NCBI RefSeq assembly: GCF_000787575.1
Contig: NW_012236517.1
Coordinates: 3,272-67,271, forward strand
DNA length: 64,000 nt
From: Acytostelium subglobosum LB1
Taxonomy: Eukaryota > Evosea > Eumycetozoa > Acytosteliales > Acytosteliaceae
Reading direction: 5' to 3'
Part shown: one piece after another, positions 38,992-49,802 of the stretch
How positions within the stretch are numbered: position 1 is the stretch's first letter
Layout: the number at the start of each line of letters is the position of its first letter
Notes under the pieces: model-generated
Told to the model about the DNA's origin: nothing
Database searches by the model: none
Seen by the model: only the letters and a program-made list of their open reading frames with translations
Translations under genes and position numbers: made by a program

Positions 38992-41375
38992 ATGATGAGC
39001 TCTGACAGCTTGAAACAACAGCAGTCACAACAGAACTTACAACAACCAACTCAATCCAATGTCAAGAACAGGTCACAGCAATCAATAGACAGATTGGACA
39101 AGAAGTATAATGATATCATTGATGTATGATCAATCTCTCCACGCCAATCTGATCATATCCACTAACAAACCAACCAATCAATCAATCAAATACTATGTAG
39201 CTCCTATTATCTCCACAATTTGAAATAGTCAATGTACTATGCTCACTTACATTGGTGAAGGAGTCAGCACGTGACAACAGTGTCAACTTGTCCGATGCTC
39301 TGGTGAACTTCTTTGAATTGCACTGTACACACCGATCGACCAGTCTACTCAAATGGGCAATCGATAAGGAGATTGACTATACGGCCAATGGTGCTACACT
39401 CTTTCGTGGACTATCCACTGCCACCCGACTTATATCGTCCAGTTGCAAACGTCTGGGCGAGTACTACCTAAGATATTTACTGCAACCATTCATCATTGAC
39501 CTCTGCTCGAGGAACTTCTCCTTCGAAATCGATCCGGACAAGGCAAGCAAAGAGATGGACGTCAAGTTCAACCTGGAGCGATTGATCACCATAACACAAC
39601 AACTACTGGACAAGATACTGGACTCGGCATCTATCTGTCCCATGTCCATACGCAATGTGTTGATGCACTCCAAGGAGAGGGTGGAGAAGAAGTTCCCAGA
39701 GATGCGCACAACAGTCATTGGAGGATTCATCTTCCTTCGTTTCATCTGTCCGGCCATCGTTGCACCAGAGGTGTTTGGACTGATCCATGATACGCCCACC
39801 ACCGACTCTCGAAGAGGACTGGTACTGGTATCCAAGTTGTTGCAGAACCTTGCCAATGAGCTACCATTTAGTGGCATCAAGGAGGAGTACATGACCTATC
39901 TCAATAGCTTCATCTCAAACAATGCAGAGAGGATCCATGTGTTCTTTAATGAACTGGCCTGTGATGATCAGCCCAACGGTGCCAACAATCCAAAGGAACA
40001 GTGTCGTGTCAAATCCAGGACTGAACTCATACCTGGCAAGATCCTACAACAACAACTAGAGGCAACAGAGGAGTCGATGATTGATAACCTATTGCTCATT
40101 GCTGGTCAGTTGATGGAGAATAGGGACAAGATTGATAGCATCCTCAATGAATCAAATCAACAAGAGTTGGCCAAGCGCTTCGATACTGCCCTTGGTCCAT
40201 TGCAAAAGATGTTACAACAGCAACAGACCAGCAACAAGACGTCACAATTGTCGTTTGGTTTCAACAAGATCACAAGAAAGAAGTCATTGGGCAGCACTGG
40301 ATCACTCAAGAAGAAGACTCCACTGAACACCTCTACTTCATCCAGTGTGATTGGACCAAGTCCAACCTCTCTCCTGCCCTTTCAGTCAGATGCCGAAGAG
40401 GAGTTGAGTGGCCAACTACATCGATCCATATTCGATATCATATCGTACTATCGCCATCAGTTGGAGTTGAAGAACATTGACATTCGAGAGAAACAGGATG
40501 AGTTGGAGTTGCTCAAGAAAGAGTTGGAGGAATCCAAGACACGTTCCAATCTCATGAAGAAATTACGTGATGAGTTTGAGTCTGAGCGTAAGAGAAGGAT
40601 AGAGGCAGAGGTGCAGTTAAAGAAGAGTCAAGACAAGCTCAAGGCATTGGGACAGGAGATCAACTCTAGTTCAGACAGTATCCAAAGTCAACAACAACAA
40701 CAACAACAACAGCAACAACAACAATATGATGATCCACTAAGTGAGTTATTGGCAGACTTGAGCTCAGAGTTCAATGTGTCCACTCCAAGTAGCACCAGTT
40801 GTGGTGGTGGAAGCAAGAAGACAACTCTAAAGAAGAGATCACCATTGGGATCATCTTCCAGTCTTGTCAAAAAGTCAGAGTCCAGTGTACAACTATCGAC
40901 CCCTCTTCAATCAGATGGGTCGGCCATTGACCAGGAGGCTCAACCACAGGCCAAGCAGCTGACCAGCTCAGAATCAGTGTCGGAACTTGATTCATTAATG
41001 GATCCAGAGACTGAGGATCGCATCATACAATCGGTGGTCGATGGACAGGCTCAAGAAGATGATGATGGAATGGACTTGTTGGAGTTCTTGAGAGAGTACA
41101 AGGAGAAGGTGATAAGTCAACAACAACAACAACAACAACAGCAACAGCAACAACAAGGTGATAGATCTGAACTGAGTAGCAGTGGTGAGCAACGAAAGAA
41201 GAATGCAAGTAGTGGTGCAGGCTTCTTTAGACAACTGGTGATGAGCAGCAAGAAGAAGAAGAACAGTGCAATTGAGACCAATGCCTATATACAGAACAGT
41301 AGTCTACCTATTCAACAGACTCCAGCTGCAGTATCTGATGCTGCTGCATTGACTCCACTGATCATCCAACAGTAA
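38992..41375 (+). CDS. Ras GTPase-activating protein
   Basis: Two exons (38992-39123, 39201-41375) give 768 residues. The RasGAP domain (about 45-300) shows the arginine finger TLFRG (Arg113) and the FLR signature in GGFIFLRFICPAIVAPEVFG (222-224). Both are needed for catalysis, so the enzyme is probably active on a Ras-family GTPase at the membrane. A coiled coil (ELKNIDIREKQDELELLKKELEE onward, about 480-550) follows, then Ser-rich and two poly-Q runs (bases 40689-40723 and 41119-41155). No C2, PH or IQ domain is seen. The two ATGs at 38992 and 38995 are equivalent starts. Confidence 0.93.
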
Positions 41376-41661
41376 TAAATAATAATATTATAATTATAAA
41401 AGCACATTGATACATGACCTCTCAATAAATCTAATGACCAGGAAGTCTCAAAAGATCCACATTTTGCTCATTCTGATGAGGTTTCAATATTTATTATTTA
41501 TTCGATTTTAATCAGAGATATTCTTTTTTTGATGGTTGATGTGTTTGTGATTCAATAGACATTGACAACAACAGTTGCAATAACTACAACTAAAGATACA
41601 AAGTATATCTTGAAGGCAGTTAATTGAACAGCATCAGTAAACACATACAACAAGATAAAGA
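41376..41661. promoter_or_regulatory. RasGAP 3' flank and Arl8 promoter
   Basis: AT-rich 286-bp gap with AATAAA-type signals after the RasGAP stop (for example AATAAA at 41425-41430). No further feature is seen. Confidence 0.4.
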
Positions 41662-42458
41662 ATGTTCAAAAGCTTCATAGATTCAATCCTCAATTGGTTT
41701 AGAAGCCTCTTTTGGAAACAGGAGATGGAGTTGACTCTGGTTGGACTTCAGAACTCTGGAAAGACTACTCTAGTCAATGTTATATCAGTATGTGATCATC
41801 TACTCTCTCTCTAACAACCATCACTTACTCACTCATTCATAACAACAACCCAGTCGGGACAGTTTGCAGAGGACATGATCCCAACTATTGGCTTCAACAT
41901 GAAGAAGGTCACTAAAGGAAATGTAACCATAAAGCTGTGGGACATTGGTGGACAACCAAGATTCAGAGGAATGTGGGAGCGATACTGTAGAGGTGTCAAT
42001 GCTATTGTGTAAGCATCGATCAATCAAACATGGTTGTGCTTTGTGTCTAACCTCTAGTCATCAACAATAACCCAAACACACACACATATATAGATATGTA
42101 GTCGACTCTGCCGACAGAGAGAAGTTTGAGCAATCTAAACAAGCTCTGCATGATTTGGTAAACAAACCACCTTTGGCCAAGATTCCTCTGTTGGTTGTTG
42201 CCAACAAGAATGATTTGCCAACAGCAGCCTCTATCGAGGAGGTCATCACAGCCTTGTAAGGATCATCTCTCTTCCAGAAGTTATTATTCATTTGAACATT
42301 CACTAACCATCCATTCATCCATCCATCCATACTCCAGTGACCTTAAATCGATTCAAGGTAGAGAGGTCTGCTATTACTCTATATCAGCAAAGAACAGCGT
42401 TAACATTGATATTACATTGGATTGGCTAATCAAGCACAGTGCCACTGCTTCGAAATAA
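41662..42458 (+). CDS. arl8: Arl8 small GTPase
   Basis: Four exons (41662-41787, 41854-42008, 42094-42255, 42338-42458) give 187 residues, the normal Arl8 size. The N-terminus [18 protein letters not shown] is the amphipathic helix that lies on lysosomal membranes and carries no Gly2 myristoylation site, as in other Arl8 proteins. G1 is GLQNSGKTT, then switch 1 [10 protein letters not shown], switch 2 [14 protein letters not shown]4 NKNDLP and G5 SAK. Arl8 recruits kinesin adaptors and HOPS to lysosomes. It is likely functional: no key residue is missing. Confidence 0.97.
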
Positions 42459-42657
42459 GCGGTATACCGATCACATGTGTCGATTAAACACCCTACCTTA
42501 ATAGGCTGGACTACTTATTATATTTATCCAAACTCTGTTATCTAGCTAGTGGTGCTTTGGCTTCTTCATCATAGACATATATGGAACAACACAATGCTGC
42601 ATACACTGCCATCGATTGATACTGAAGTCCATTCCATTACATTTTGGTCACTTGTGT

Positions 42658-42900
42658 CTAAAATAGTTCATGTACTTTGCATTCTTCTGGATTGTCCTTG
42701 TTTCCCTGTTGTTGCTGCTGCTGCTGCTTCTTTATACTCTTTATGACATCGAGCAACTCATTCCTTATACCAACATCAGCATATATCCTAAAGGTCTCTA
42801 CCTTTTCCTCCTTCTTCTTCTCTATTGTTGTTGTTGTTGTTTCTGGAAGTTGTTGTTCCTTGGAACTACTATCTTGTTGTTGTTTCTTTATACTATCCAT
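42658..42900 (-). CDS. Small hypothetical protein, 80 aa
   Basis: A single ATG-to-TAG frame converges on arl8. It is Lys/Gln/Glu-rich at both ends, with a non-repetitive core ETFRIYADVGIRNELLDVIKS flanked by two similar IKKQQQ blocks. The core looks like real coding sequence. No domain is recognised, and there is no signal peptide or membrane segment. It may be a genuine small protein, or chance coding on the antisense of a T/G-rich 3' region. Confidence 0.45.
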   Translation of the reverse strand: MDSIKKQQQDSSSKEQQLPETTTTTIEKKKEEKVETFRIYADVGIRNELLDVIKSIKKQQQQQQQGNKDNPEECKVHELF

Positions 42901-43067
42901 TTATAATACTACTATTAATAATTTGTTATCTTCTTCTTCTTCTTTCGTCTAGTATCATCAACTTTGTGACGTCACTTATAATTTGAAGTTGTTGAGAAAT
43001 TGAGAAGATAGGTTATGGTCTGGTCGCGCCCCAACAACTTTACTTTATTATTGAGAAGTCCTCTTCT

Positions 43068-44294
43068 CTACATCAACAAAGCCACACAACATGTGATAAA
43101 TAAAATTACCAGGATGTTTGATGTTGATGCATGTCCTGATCCAGATGTACTACCTGTTGTTGTTGTAGTGGTGGCAGTTGATGTTGTTGTTGTCGAGCAA
43201 GCTGCAATCGATTCAATCTGAGAATAGAATGATTTCCATAATTGATCACTTTGGATACAGGCCGTACCTCCACCTCTTCTGTATTGAGTGTACATTCTAT
43301 TGATGTCTCCAATGCAGATGTATCTTGTTGTGGCAGTGTCTAGTGAAGCTGCCCACTTACTATGATCGATAGTGTAGTCCCAGTCCAGCAGAACACCGCC
43401 TGTCAGATTGACTTGCTGATCAATGATATTCATACTATCGTACGTGTAGTTGCCTCCCAATGTACTCTTGCAGAATGATGGCATCAATGTGTCGTTGGCA
43501 CCATTGCGCCATGACTGTACCACCATTGCTTGGCCAAGTGATGGTTGAACCAAGTACTGATAGAGGTCATTGTTCCACTTGGTATTCTTTGCGTAGGACT
43601 TGATGGCTACACCACCATTCGAAGTCAGCTCTGTCTGATGTCCAGTGGCATCGGCCTGGTAACCACCTCCAAGCATATCACTCAGCTGTGTGGTGGACAG
43701 TGTCGTTGACTTTGGTACCTGTGAACTATATACGTAGACTCTGTTGATGTACAACTGGTTGATGATGGACTCAAACTGAGTGGACTTGTAGGTGACACAG
43801 AAGAAGGTCTGTCCATTGACCGTGCCACTCCAAGGGTAGGAGTAGTCGGCAATCTTGGGATCAGGTGGGAAGTTGGGAACACTGTGAATCAACCAGAAGC
43901 CAGTCGTGTTGCCAAAGGACAATGCACCCTTGGCATGGGCATATGTGGTGGACACTGAAATATTGGGCGGTTGGTCATTGTACTCGAGCCATAGGTATTG
44001 GGACTTGGACTGGTAGAGTGGTGCCAAAGTTAGGGTGAGGGCCTTGCTCTCGTTGACATAAGAGTTGGTGACTTCATTCAGTGTTTGGGAGTTTGCATCT
44101 GCGTAGGTATATCCAAAACCTTTATAATATGGAGTAATCCTTGGTTGATCCTTAAGTGCTGGTCTCTTATAGATCACCCACCAATCCACTGGTGATCCAT
44201 TGTTATCAATACATTGTGGATCAGCTGCTACTGCTACTGATATTACTGTCAATGATATTGTGAGTATTATTATAAATAATTGTTTAGATATCAT
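43068..44294 (-). CDS. DNase II-family acid endonuclease, probable GPI-anchored
   Basis: The intronless 408-residue protein has a signal peptide (residues 1-23, ending VAVAAD). DNase II hallmarks are VDWWVIYKRP near the N-terminus, the catalytic motif TYAHAKGAL (His120) and DHSKWAAS (His311, Lys313). The enzyme cuts DNA at acid pH and acts in lysosomes or outside the cell, here plausibly on DNA of ingested bacteria. After residue 366 come a Thr/Ser-rich stalk, a small-residue GSTSGSG stretch and the hydrophobic end NILVILFITCCVALLM, the layout of a GPI-anchor signal. Classical DNase II lacks such a tail. Several NxS/T sites suggest glycosylation. Confidence 0.93.
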   Translation of the reverse strand: MISKQLFIIILTISLTVISVAVAADPQCIDNNGSPVDWWVIYKRPALKDQPRITPYYKGFGYTYADANSQTLNEVTNSYVNESKALTLTLAPLYQSKSQYLWLEYNDQPPNISVSTTYAHAKGALSFGNTTGFWLIHSVPNFPPDPKIADYSYPWSGTVNGQTFFCVTYKSTQFESIINQLYINRVYVYSSQVPKSTTLSTTQLSDMLGGGYQADATGHQTELTSNGGVAIKSYAKNTKWNNDLYQYLVQPSLGQAMVVQSWRNGANDTLMPSFCKSTLGGNYTYDSMNIIDQQVNLTGGVLLDWDYTIDHSKWAASLDTATTRYICIGDINRMYTQYRRGGGTACIQSDQLWKSFYSQIESIAACSTTTTSTATTTTTTGSTSGSGHASTSNILVILFITCCVALLM

Positions 44295-45342
44295 TCTTAT
44301 TATTATTATTATTATTCCTTATGCAGAAAGTAGATTATTTGTTTGAATGATTTGATCGAGACTCCAATCAACCAATCCCATTAGTCTGGCTCAATCAAAG
44401 CTCTATTGCCAAGATGGTAGTGCCAATCATTTAACGAACCATTGTATGTAAACCCACAATCAATCACAATCACGTGACACTGCTCCGAATCAAGAATGGT
44501 GGGTAGGTGCACCTACCCATGGGGTAATGCAAGTGTGAAACACTCAAGAGTCACATTCAGACAGTCTTAAGTCTTTATTATAAACAAATAACATTTATAT
44601 ATCTATACTAAATTCTATCTGCCATCTGTTCAAGAGATAGATATATATTCATTCAAGTTATAGTTACAATAGGCATTACATCGAATATGAAAGAGGAGTG
44701 AGGAGTGGTTTGAAGTGACTTAACCTTTGAATAACACCGACGTTCTTGTCGTCGTCATTGAGAGAATAATACAAATCTTATAAATTACGTATTAACTTAA
44801 ATCACCATTATCATCAGGATAGAGAGTTCAATGTGATGCGTGTGCTTGTCGTTGTAGTTGTACATGTGTCACTTTCCATGTACATATGTCAACTGTTGTT
44901 GATTTTTTGCAAAAGACACATCCAAAATCCATTGTACAAGGTTCTCTGTGATTCGATTCGCAATGAGGTGGGTTTTGCGGGCCAAATAAACGAAGCCAAC
45001 TGACCAGTCTACCTGCAAATCAAACGTGTTTGGCTCATACACGTGTATGTGGTCCAATTACCGATGGGTGTTGGGGAGATCAAACGCCAGCTAATGTCAC
45101 TGGTTGTTGCGACTCAACAGATATCTTTTTCGATTCGCACTATGATCAACAGCATCTACATCCATCTCGGATGGGTGGGTGGTACACCATCATCACCATC
45201 AGTGACATTGATTCAATCACAACTCGTAGCTAAGACAGTTCCCAACAACATCAACAAACAGACTGCTGTTTATTGCAATAAACAACAACAAAAGTATTTT
45301 TAATAAAGATAGAGAGAGAGAGATACAGACAAACAAAGACAA
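44295..45342. promoter_or_regulatory. Divergent region, DNase II / LRR-ComC gene, with palindromes
   Basis: This 1-kb gap lies between divergent starts. It carries ACCCACAA (44452-44459, like the dictyostelid DUSE element upstream of small RNA genes), TCACGTGA (44470-44477), a 20-bp perfect palindrome (44500-44519) and a 14-bp palindrome CATACACGTGTATG with an E-box core (45036-45049). An 86-codon + strand frame at 45043-45303 reads naturally up to about 45250 but has no recognised domain; I do not call it a gene. Confidence 0.45.
44500..44519. repeat. 20-bp perfect palindrome TGGGTAGGTGCACCTACCCA
   Basis: It lies about 206 bp upstream of the DNase II start. A near-palindrome TACCCATGGGGTA overlaps its right end, so the DNA or a transcript could form a compact hairpin. 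Confidence 0.9.
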
Positions 45343-48300
45343 ATGAAGATACAATCTCTAAACGTCCTATTATTACTGCTGTTGGCAACAGTATCAATAT
45401 GTAGTTCACAACTTTCAAGTGGCGAATGTATGTTGACATTCAAATAGTTCCAGCTCACAACGTCCTAACATATTTTGTATAATAGTGAGCTCTGTTCAAT
45501 GGATCATCCAACAATATAGAGTCGACTGGAACATTAGTGCAACAACCTGTAATGAAATATCACTTGGATCACAATCAAAATTGACTTGTATCATAGACAA
45601 TAATATTGAAAGTGTCCAGTCTATGTAAGTACATGATCGATGACCACAATCGATTGTTGATTAATCACTTATCCTAACCCATCCACAATCCAATCCAAAA
45701 GCGCATTAAATATTACCAATCCAACTAGTCCATCAGAGCCCCTACCAGAGACAACTAAACTCAGCTTCCCCAGTCTCACATCTATCTCCATATCACTGGA
45801 CAAGACAGTCACTACATCCAACTCCACACTCAACATACTGTCAATGCTCGACAATACCGATAATATCAACTTGTCATCATTGAGGTAAGTGATCAATAAG
45901 AAAGAAAAAATAGTTTGCGTACCGGCCTAACACATAATACTTAACTACTACCTTAGTATCTCAATGTACAAGGACACAATAAGTTTCCCAGCCAACTTCC
46001 CAGCAAGCATTCCACTAAAGCACATGTAAGTTATTTTAAAATATCACAAACTGCCGATTGTCCTAATACTAATACAAATAATATTATTATTATTATTATG
46101 TCATAGTCATATCAACAATGCCAATGTTGATAGTGATATTCCACAGAGCCTCTTTAGTTCATCGATGATTACAGTCGAGTTGTTAGTGGGTCAATACAAC
46201 TATGCAGTCACTCCAACCCTTCAACTTCACTTTGATCCAACTGGAACATATACCAACCTTGCTTACTTGTAAGTACTTATAATTTCCAAAATGGACCCAA
46301 AGTCAAACAACTAATATTAATCAATCATACATTTAGGAACCTGGTATACCCAAACACTACAATGACCAACAATAACCTTCAATTCACAACGAAATCATTC
46401 CCATCTTTAATATATTTGTAAGTCAATATATATTCGTTGGTATACACCATGAAAGTTTGGTTACTAATGTTTCTATCTATTCAATAGGGGTATGGATGTT
46501 CAACAAATGGTCAACATCAGTGTGGACTCTACAAACTTGGCAACACTTAGTTTCGTCGTTCACAGCGCTGACAATGGATCTTACTTGACAATTGCCAATG
46601 CTCCATCTTTGAGCCAACTGTAAGTATTATCACCAATATATTCTCTACTCCAACTGCATCTACTGACCAACCACAACTTGTGGCCACCCAACAGTACCGT
46701 CACCAACTCTCACATAGCACCTACCAACCTATCAAGTTTGCCAAGTCTATCCAAGATCAAGTTCACCAAAGTACCAGAGCCAATCACTGGTGCCAACCTT
46801 CTCCAAACATTGTAAGTTCAATCACCAACCTGGAGTTAATACACAACAAACATACTAATTATTATTATACAATCAATGACCAACCAGGGATTATGCCAAT
46901 GGAGGAATGACAACATTCCCATCATTTGATTGGTACACTGAGCAATCGATTGTACGTCTACCACGTAACCGTATCACAGCGCTGCCACAACCACTGCCCC
47001 GTGTCAAGTTACCATTGGAGTTGGATATGTCCAATAATCCACTCACTGGTAGAGTGAATCTGGCCTTTTGTAACCTTACCAAGTTCAACTTTGTCGGTAC
47101 CAATATCAATGGTATCGCCGATTGCTTCCTGTGTCACTGGTTCTACACGTCACAGTTCTTCCCACCAGCTGTAAAGCCTCCTGCAAACTATCAATGCAGT
47201 AAGTACATCACATCATTATACCATAAATTCGTTCACATCTAACCAACATCCAATATAGAACCTGTTATCGATAGTACATCATATTATGTAAACAGCTCAT
47301 CCACTGTACTCACGATCACTGGTGATAGACTTGGATATGGTCTACCAGGTGACTTCTCTCCATCAAACCTTCAAATGATTGTACCTCACAAAGTGTTCCT
47401 GTATGTATAACATTAATCAATCAATCACATTCAATCAATTGGAGGAATACTAACTATTTATTAATAGACTTCCAGTTACTGGTGAATCTGGATCAATGAA
47501 CATAACCTTCTCAAACACAGCCAACATCAAGTACACCATAGCATGGGGCAACAATGGTATGTTATTAAACTTTGGCATCAACTACAACAATCAATCAAAC
47601 AAACAAACAATGATGGCTGACCCTAACATCAACCATATATATATAGTTACCATTATCAATGATGTCTATGCCAGGAACTTTAACAGAACACTGTATGTCA
47701 CTGTCACTGGTAACTTCTTCACAACCTACACAATGGCCGTCACCAATGGAGTTAATTCCAGACCATGCACAATCGTCGAAAAGTCAAACACATCAATGAG
47801 TTGTATGGTTGAACTCAAGAATCCTGTAAACAAGAAGAGACTACAAAGAACATTCATCGTGCTCACTGATGATCTAGGAAATGTTACTCAACATACCTTC
47901 AATGTTAGGAGTATGTATATGATGTTAAAACTTCCACATCATCCAATTATTACTAACACATATTACATCATTACTAGATTATCCTGTTGTAGCCTTGTCC
48001 ACAACTATACCAACATCAGGTGGTAATGTTACATTGTATGGATTCTTTGGACCAATAATGATCAAGGCCTCAAGTGTGATGATCAATGATGTACCTTGCA
48101 ACGTGACTGATAAACTACTTGGACGTCTATTCTGTACGATCAGAGGTGGTCTACCTGTTGGGCCTGCCAATCTAACTGTGACCGTTGGTAACCTCGTCTT
48201 CAATTCATCAATGTTGGTGACCAGTAAGTATCATCCTCCCATCACTCACTTAGCATGTTCGCATCATCTAATACATTTCATCATCATTCCATCCATAGTC

Positions 48301-49356
48301 GTACCAGATGTTATACCAAATGATTGTGGACCAAAGGATGGTTGCAATGGAAATGGAAAGTGTCTCATTGACACCACCAAGATATGCTCCTGTAATGAAG
48401 GCTTCAGTGGATACTATTGTGAGTCCAAGGTGTTGAACACAACATCTTTCAACGTTCACCAGAACCTCACTATACCATCGGCCGTACTGAGCTCCAATGA
48501 TGCCGAGTTTGACTTTAACATCTACGCCGTTCAAGAGCTTGATGCGTTGGGAAATGTTGTATTCTCCCTTCCCACCACCAACTGGACAAGCAACACCACG
48601 ACCAACGGCAACATTGTGACCAAGTTCTACACTCTGGACTCTGGTGCAGACAACAGTAGCTCACTGGTGATCAACGTCCAACTGGACATCTCCAATGAGA
48701 CTCGTACCATTCTCTTTGCTGGCCAGTACAACACCTACCCTGCCAACACACTCAAGATGACCGTGATGATCAATGACTGGGACTATGAGTCCAACCTAAA
48801 CACAATACGTGTTCTCTTCAACAGTCCCTTCCAGAACCTTACAGGATGTGAGCGTACTTCAGACAGTGGTGTCGGCGTGGACCAGTACTACCAGAGTCTC
48901 CAGTATCTCAAGATCAAGAAGGGTGACATTGCCTTTTACGGTCGCTTCTTGGACATTGCCCTGTCGGATGGCCGTCCCACCAAGGCGATCAATCAGATCA
49001 TCAACAGCACTAGCGACAGCATGATCGTCGGCATCAACCTGCCGCAATGCTCCCAGTGTGTCATTGATCCAGACTTTTCGGTGCTGGTGGCCGTGTCCAA
49101 TCCCAACAATGGCGATGGCTGCGCTGAGGGATCCAGCTCACAATCACCGGGTGGACTCAGAGTCAAAGGCCAACCCAACTGGCTGGTGCCAGTGGTGGTA
49201 GTGGTATCAGTTGTAGGAGCACTGATAATTGGCGTAGGCATGTTCCTCTTCACCAAACACAAACTGCATGGTAGACGTGTTGGTGATGTCATCAAAGGAA
49301 TTAGAATGTCCAGGACTGTAGCCGTCAAGCGTAACAGTCAAGCTTATCATAGTTAA
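45343..49356 (+). CDS. ComC-like LRR/IPT/EGF membrane receptor
   Basis: Fourteen exons give 1025 residues: 45343-45427, 45486-45624, 45702-45884, 45957-46025, 46107-46268, 46337-46417, 46488-46619, 46695-46811, 46888-47198, 47259-47400, 47468-47556, 47647-47910, 47978-48223, 48299-49356. A signal peptide (MKIQSLNVLLLLLLATVSIC) is followed by leucine-rich repeat segments, a Cys cap (NGIADCFLCHWF), IPT/TIG-like domains, an EGF-like domain (CNGNGKCLID...CSCNEGFSGYYC), the conserved juxtamembrane module (IAFYGRFLDIALSDG, VGINLPQCSQCVIDPDFS), a TM helix (WLVPVVVVVSVVGALIIGVG) and a basic tail. Exons 3-8 all have phase-2 ends within the LRR part. ComC-type proteins are implicated in dictyostelid cell-cell recognition and sorting; this role is inferred here. 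Confidence 0.9.
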
Positions 49357-49802
49357 CCAGTTTTAGATAGATAGATAGATTATTTAACATTATAACTTTA
49401 TTATTATTAGATAGATTATTGCCAACAACAACATCAACAACAAATAACTACATCTTCATCATATATATAACTATGTAAATATATATATTTATATACTTTA
49501 TTTAAATAATTAATAATTAATAAACACACAATTCAAATATTGGTTTGACCGTTACAATCAACAACCACGACTTCATCCCTCCCACTCATACACACACAAT
49601 TCGATTATTGATTGGTCAAGGTGGCATTGCATTGAGTGATATTAATGGTTGGGTGAGTGTATGTGTGTGTGTGTGTGTGTTGCCCCTGACTAGAGCTTCA
49701 CCTTCAACCAACAACAACAACATGATCAACTTTCAAAGTATTAATAATATGTACATTTGATTCTTTCAAATATTTATAACATTAACAATAATAGTAATAA
49801 TA
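49357..49802. promoter_or_regulatory. Intergenic with GATA and GT repeats
   Basis: The 446-bp AT-rich gap has a short GATA run (49366-49380), a GT repeat (about 49662-49680) and ATT/TAA-rich sequence. It is the 3' flank of the receptor gene and the promoter of the lipase gene. No gene is seen. Confidence 0.45.

Noticed and set aside
45043-45303. 86-codon + strand frame upstream of the LRR-ComC gene
   Set aside because: Composition is partly coding-like, but there is no domain, and it lies in the presumed promoter of a well-supported gene.
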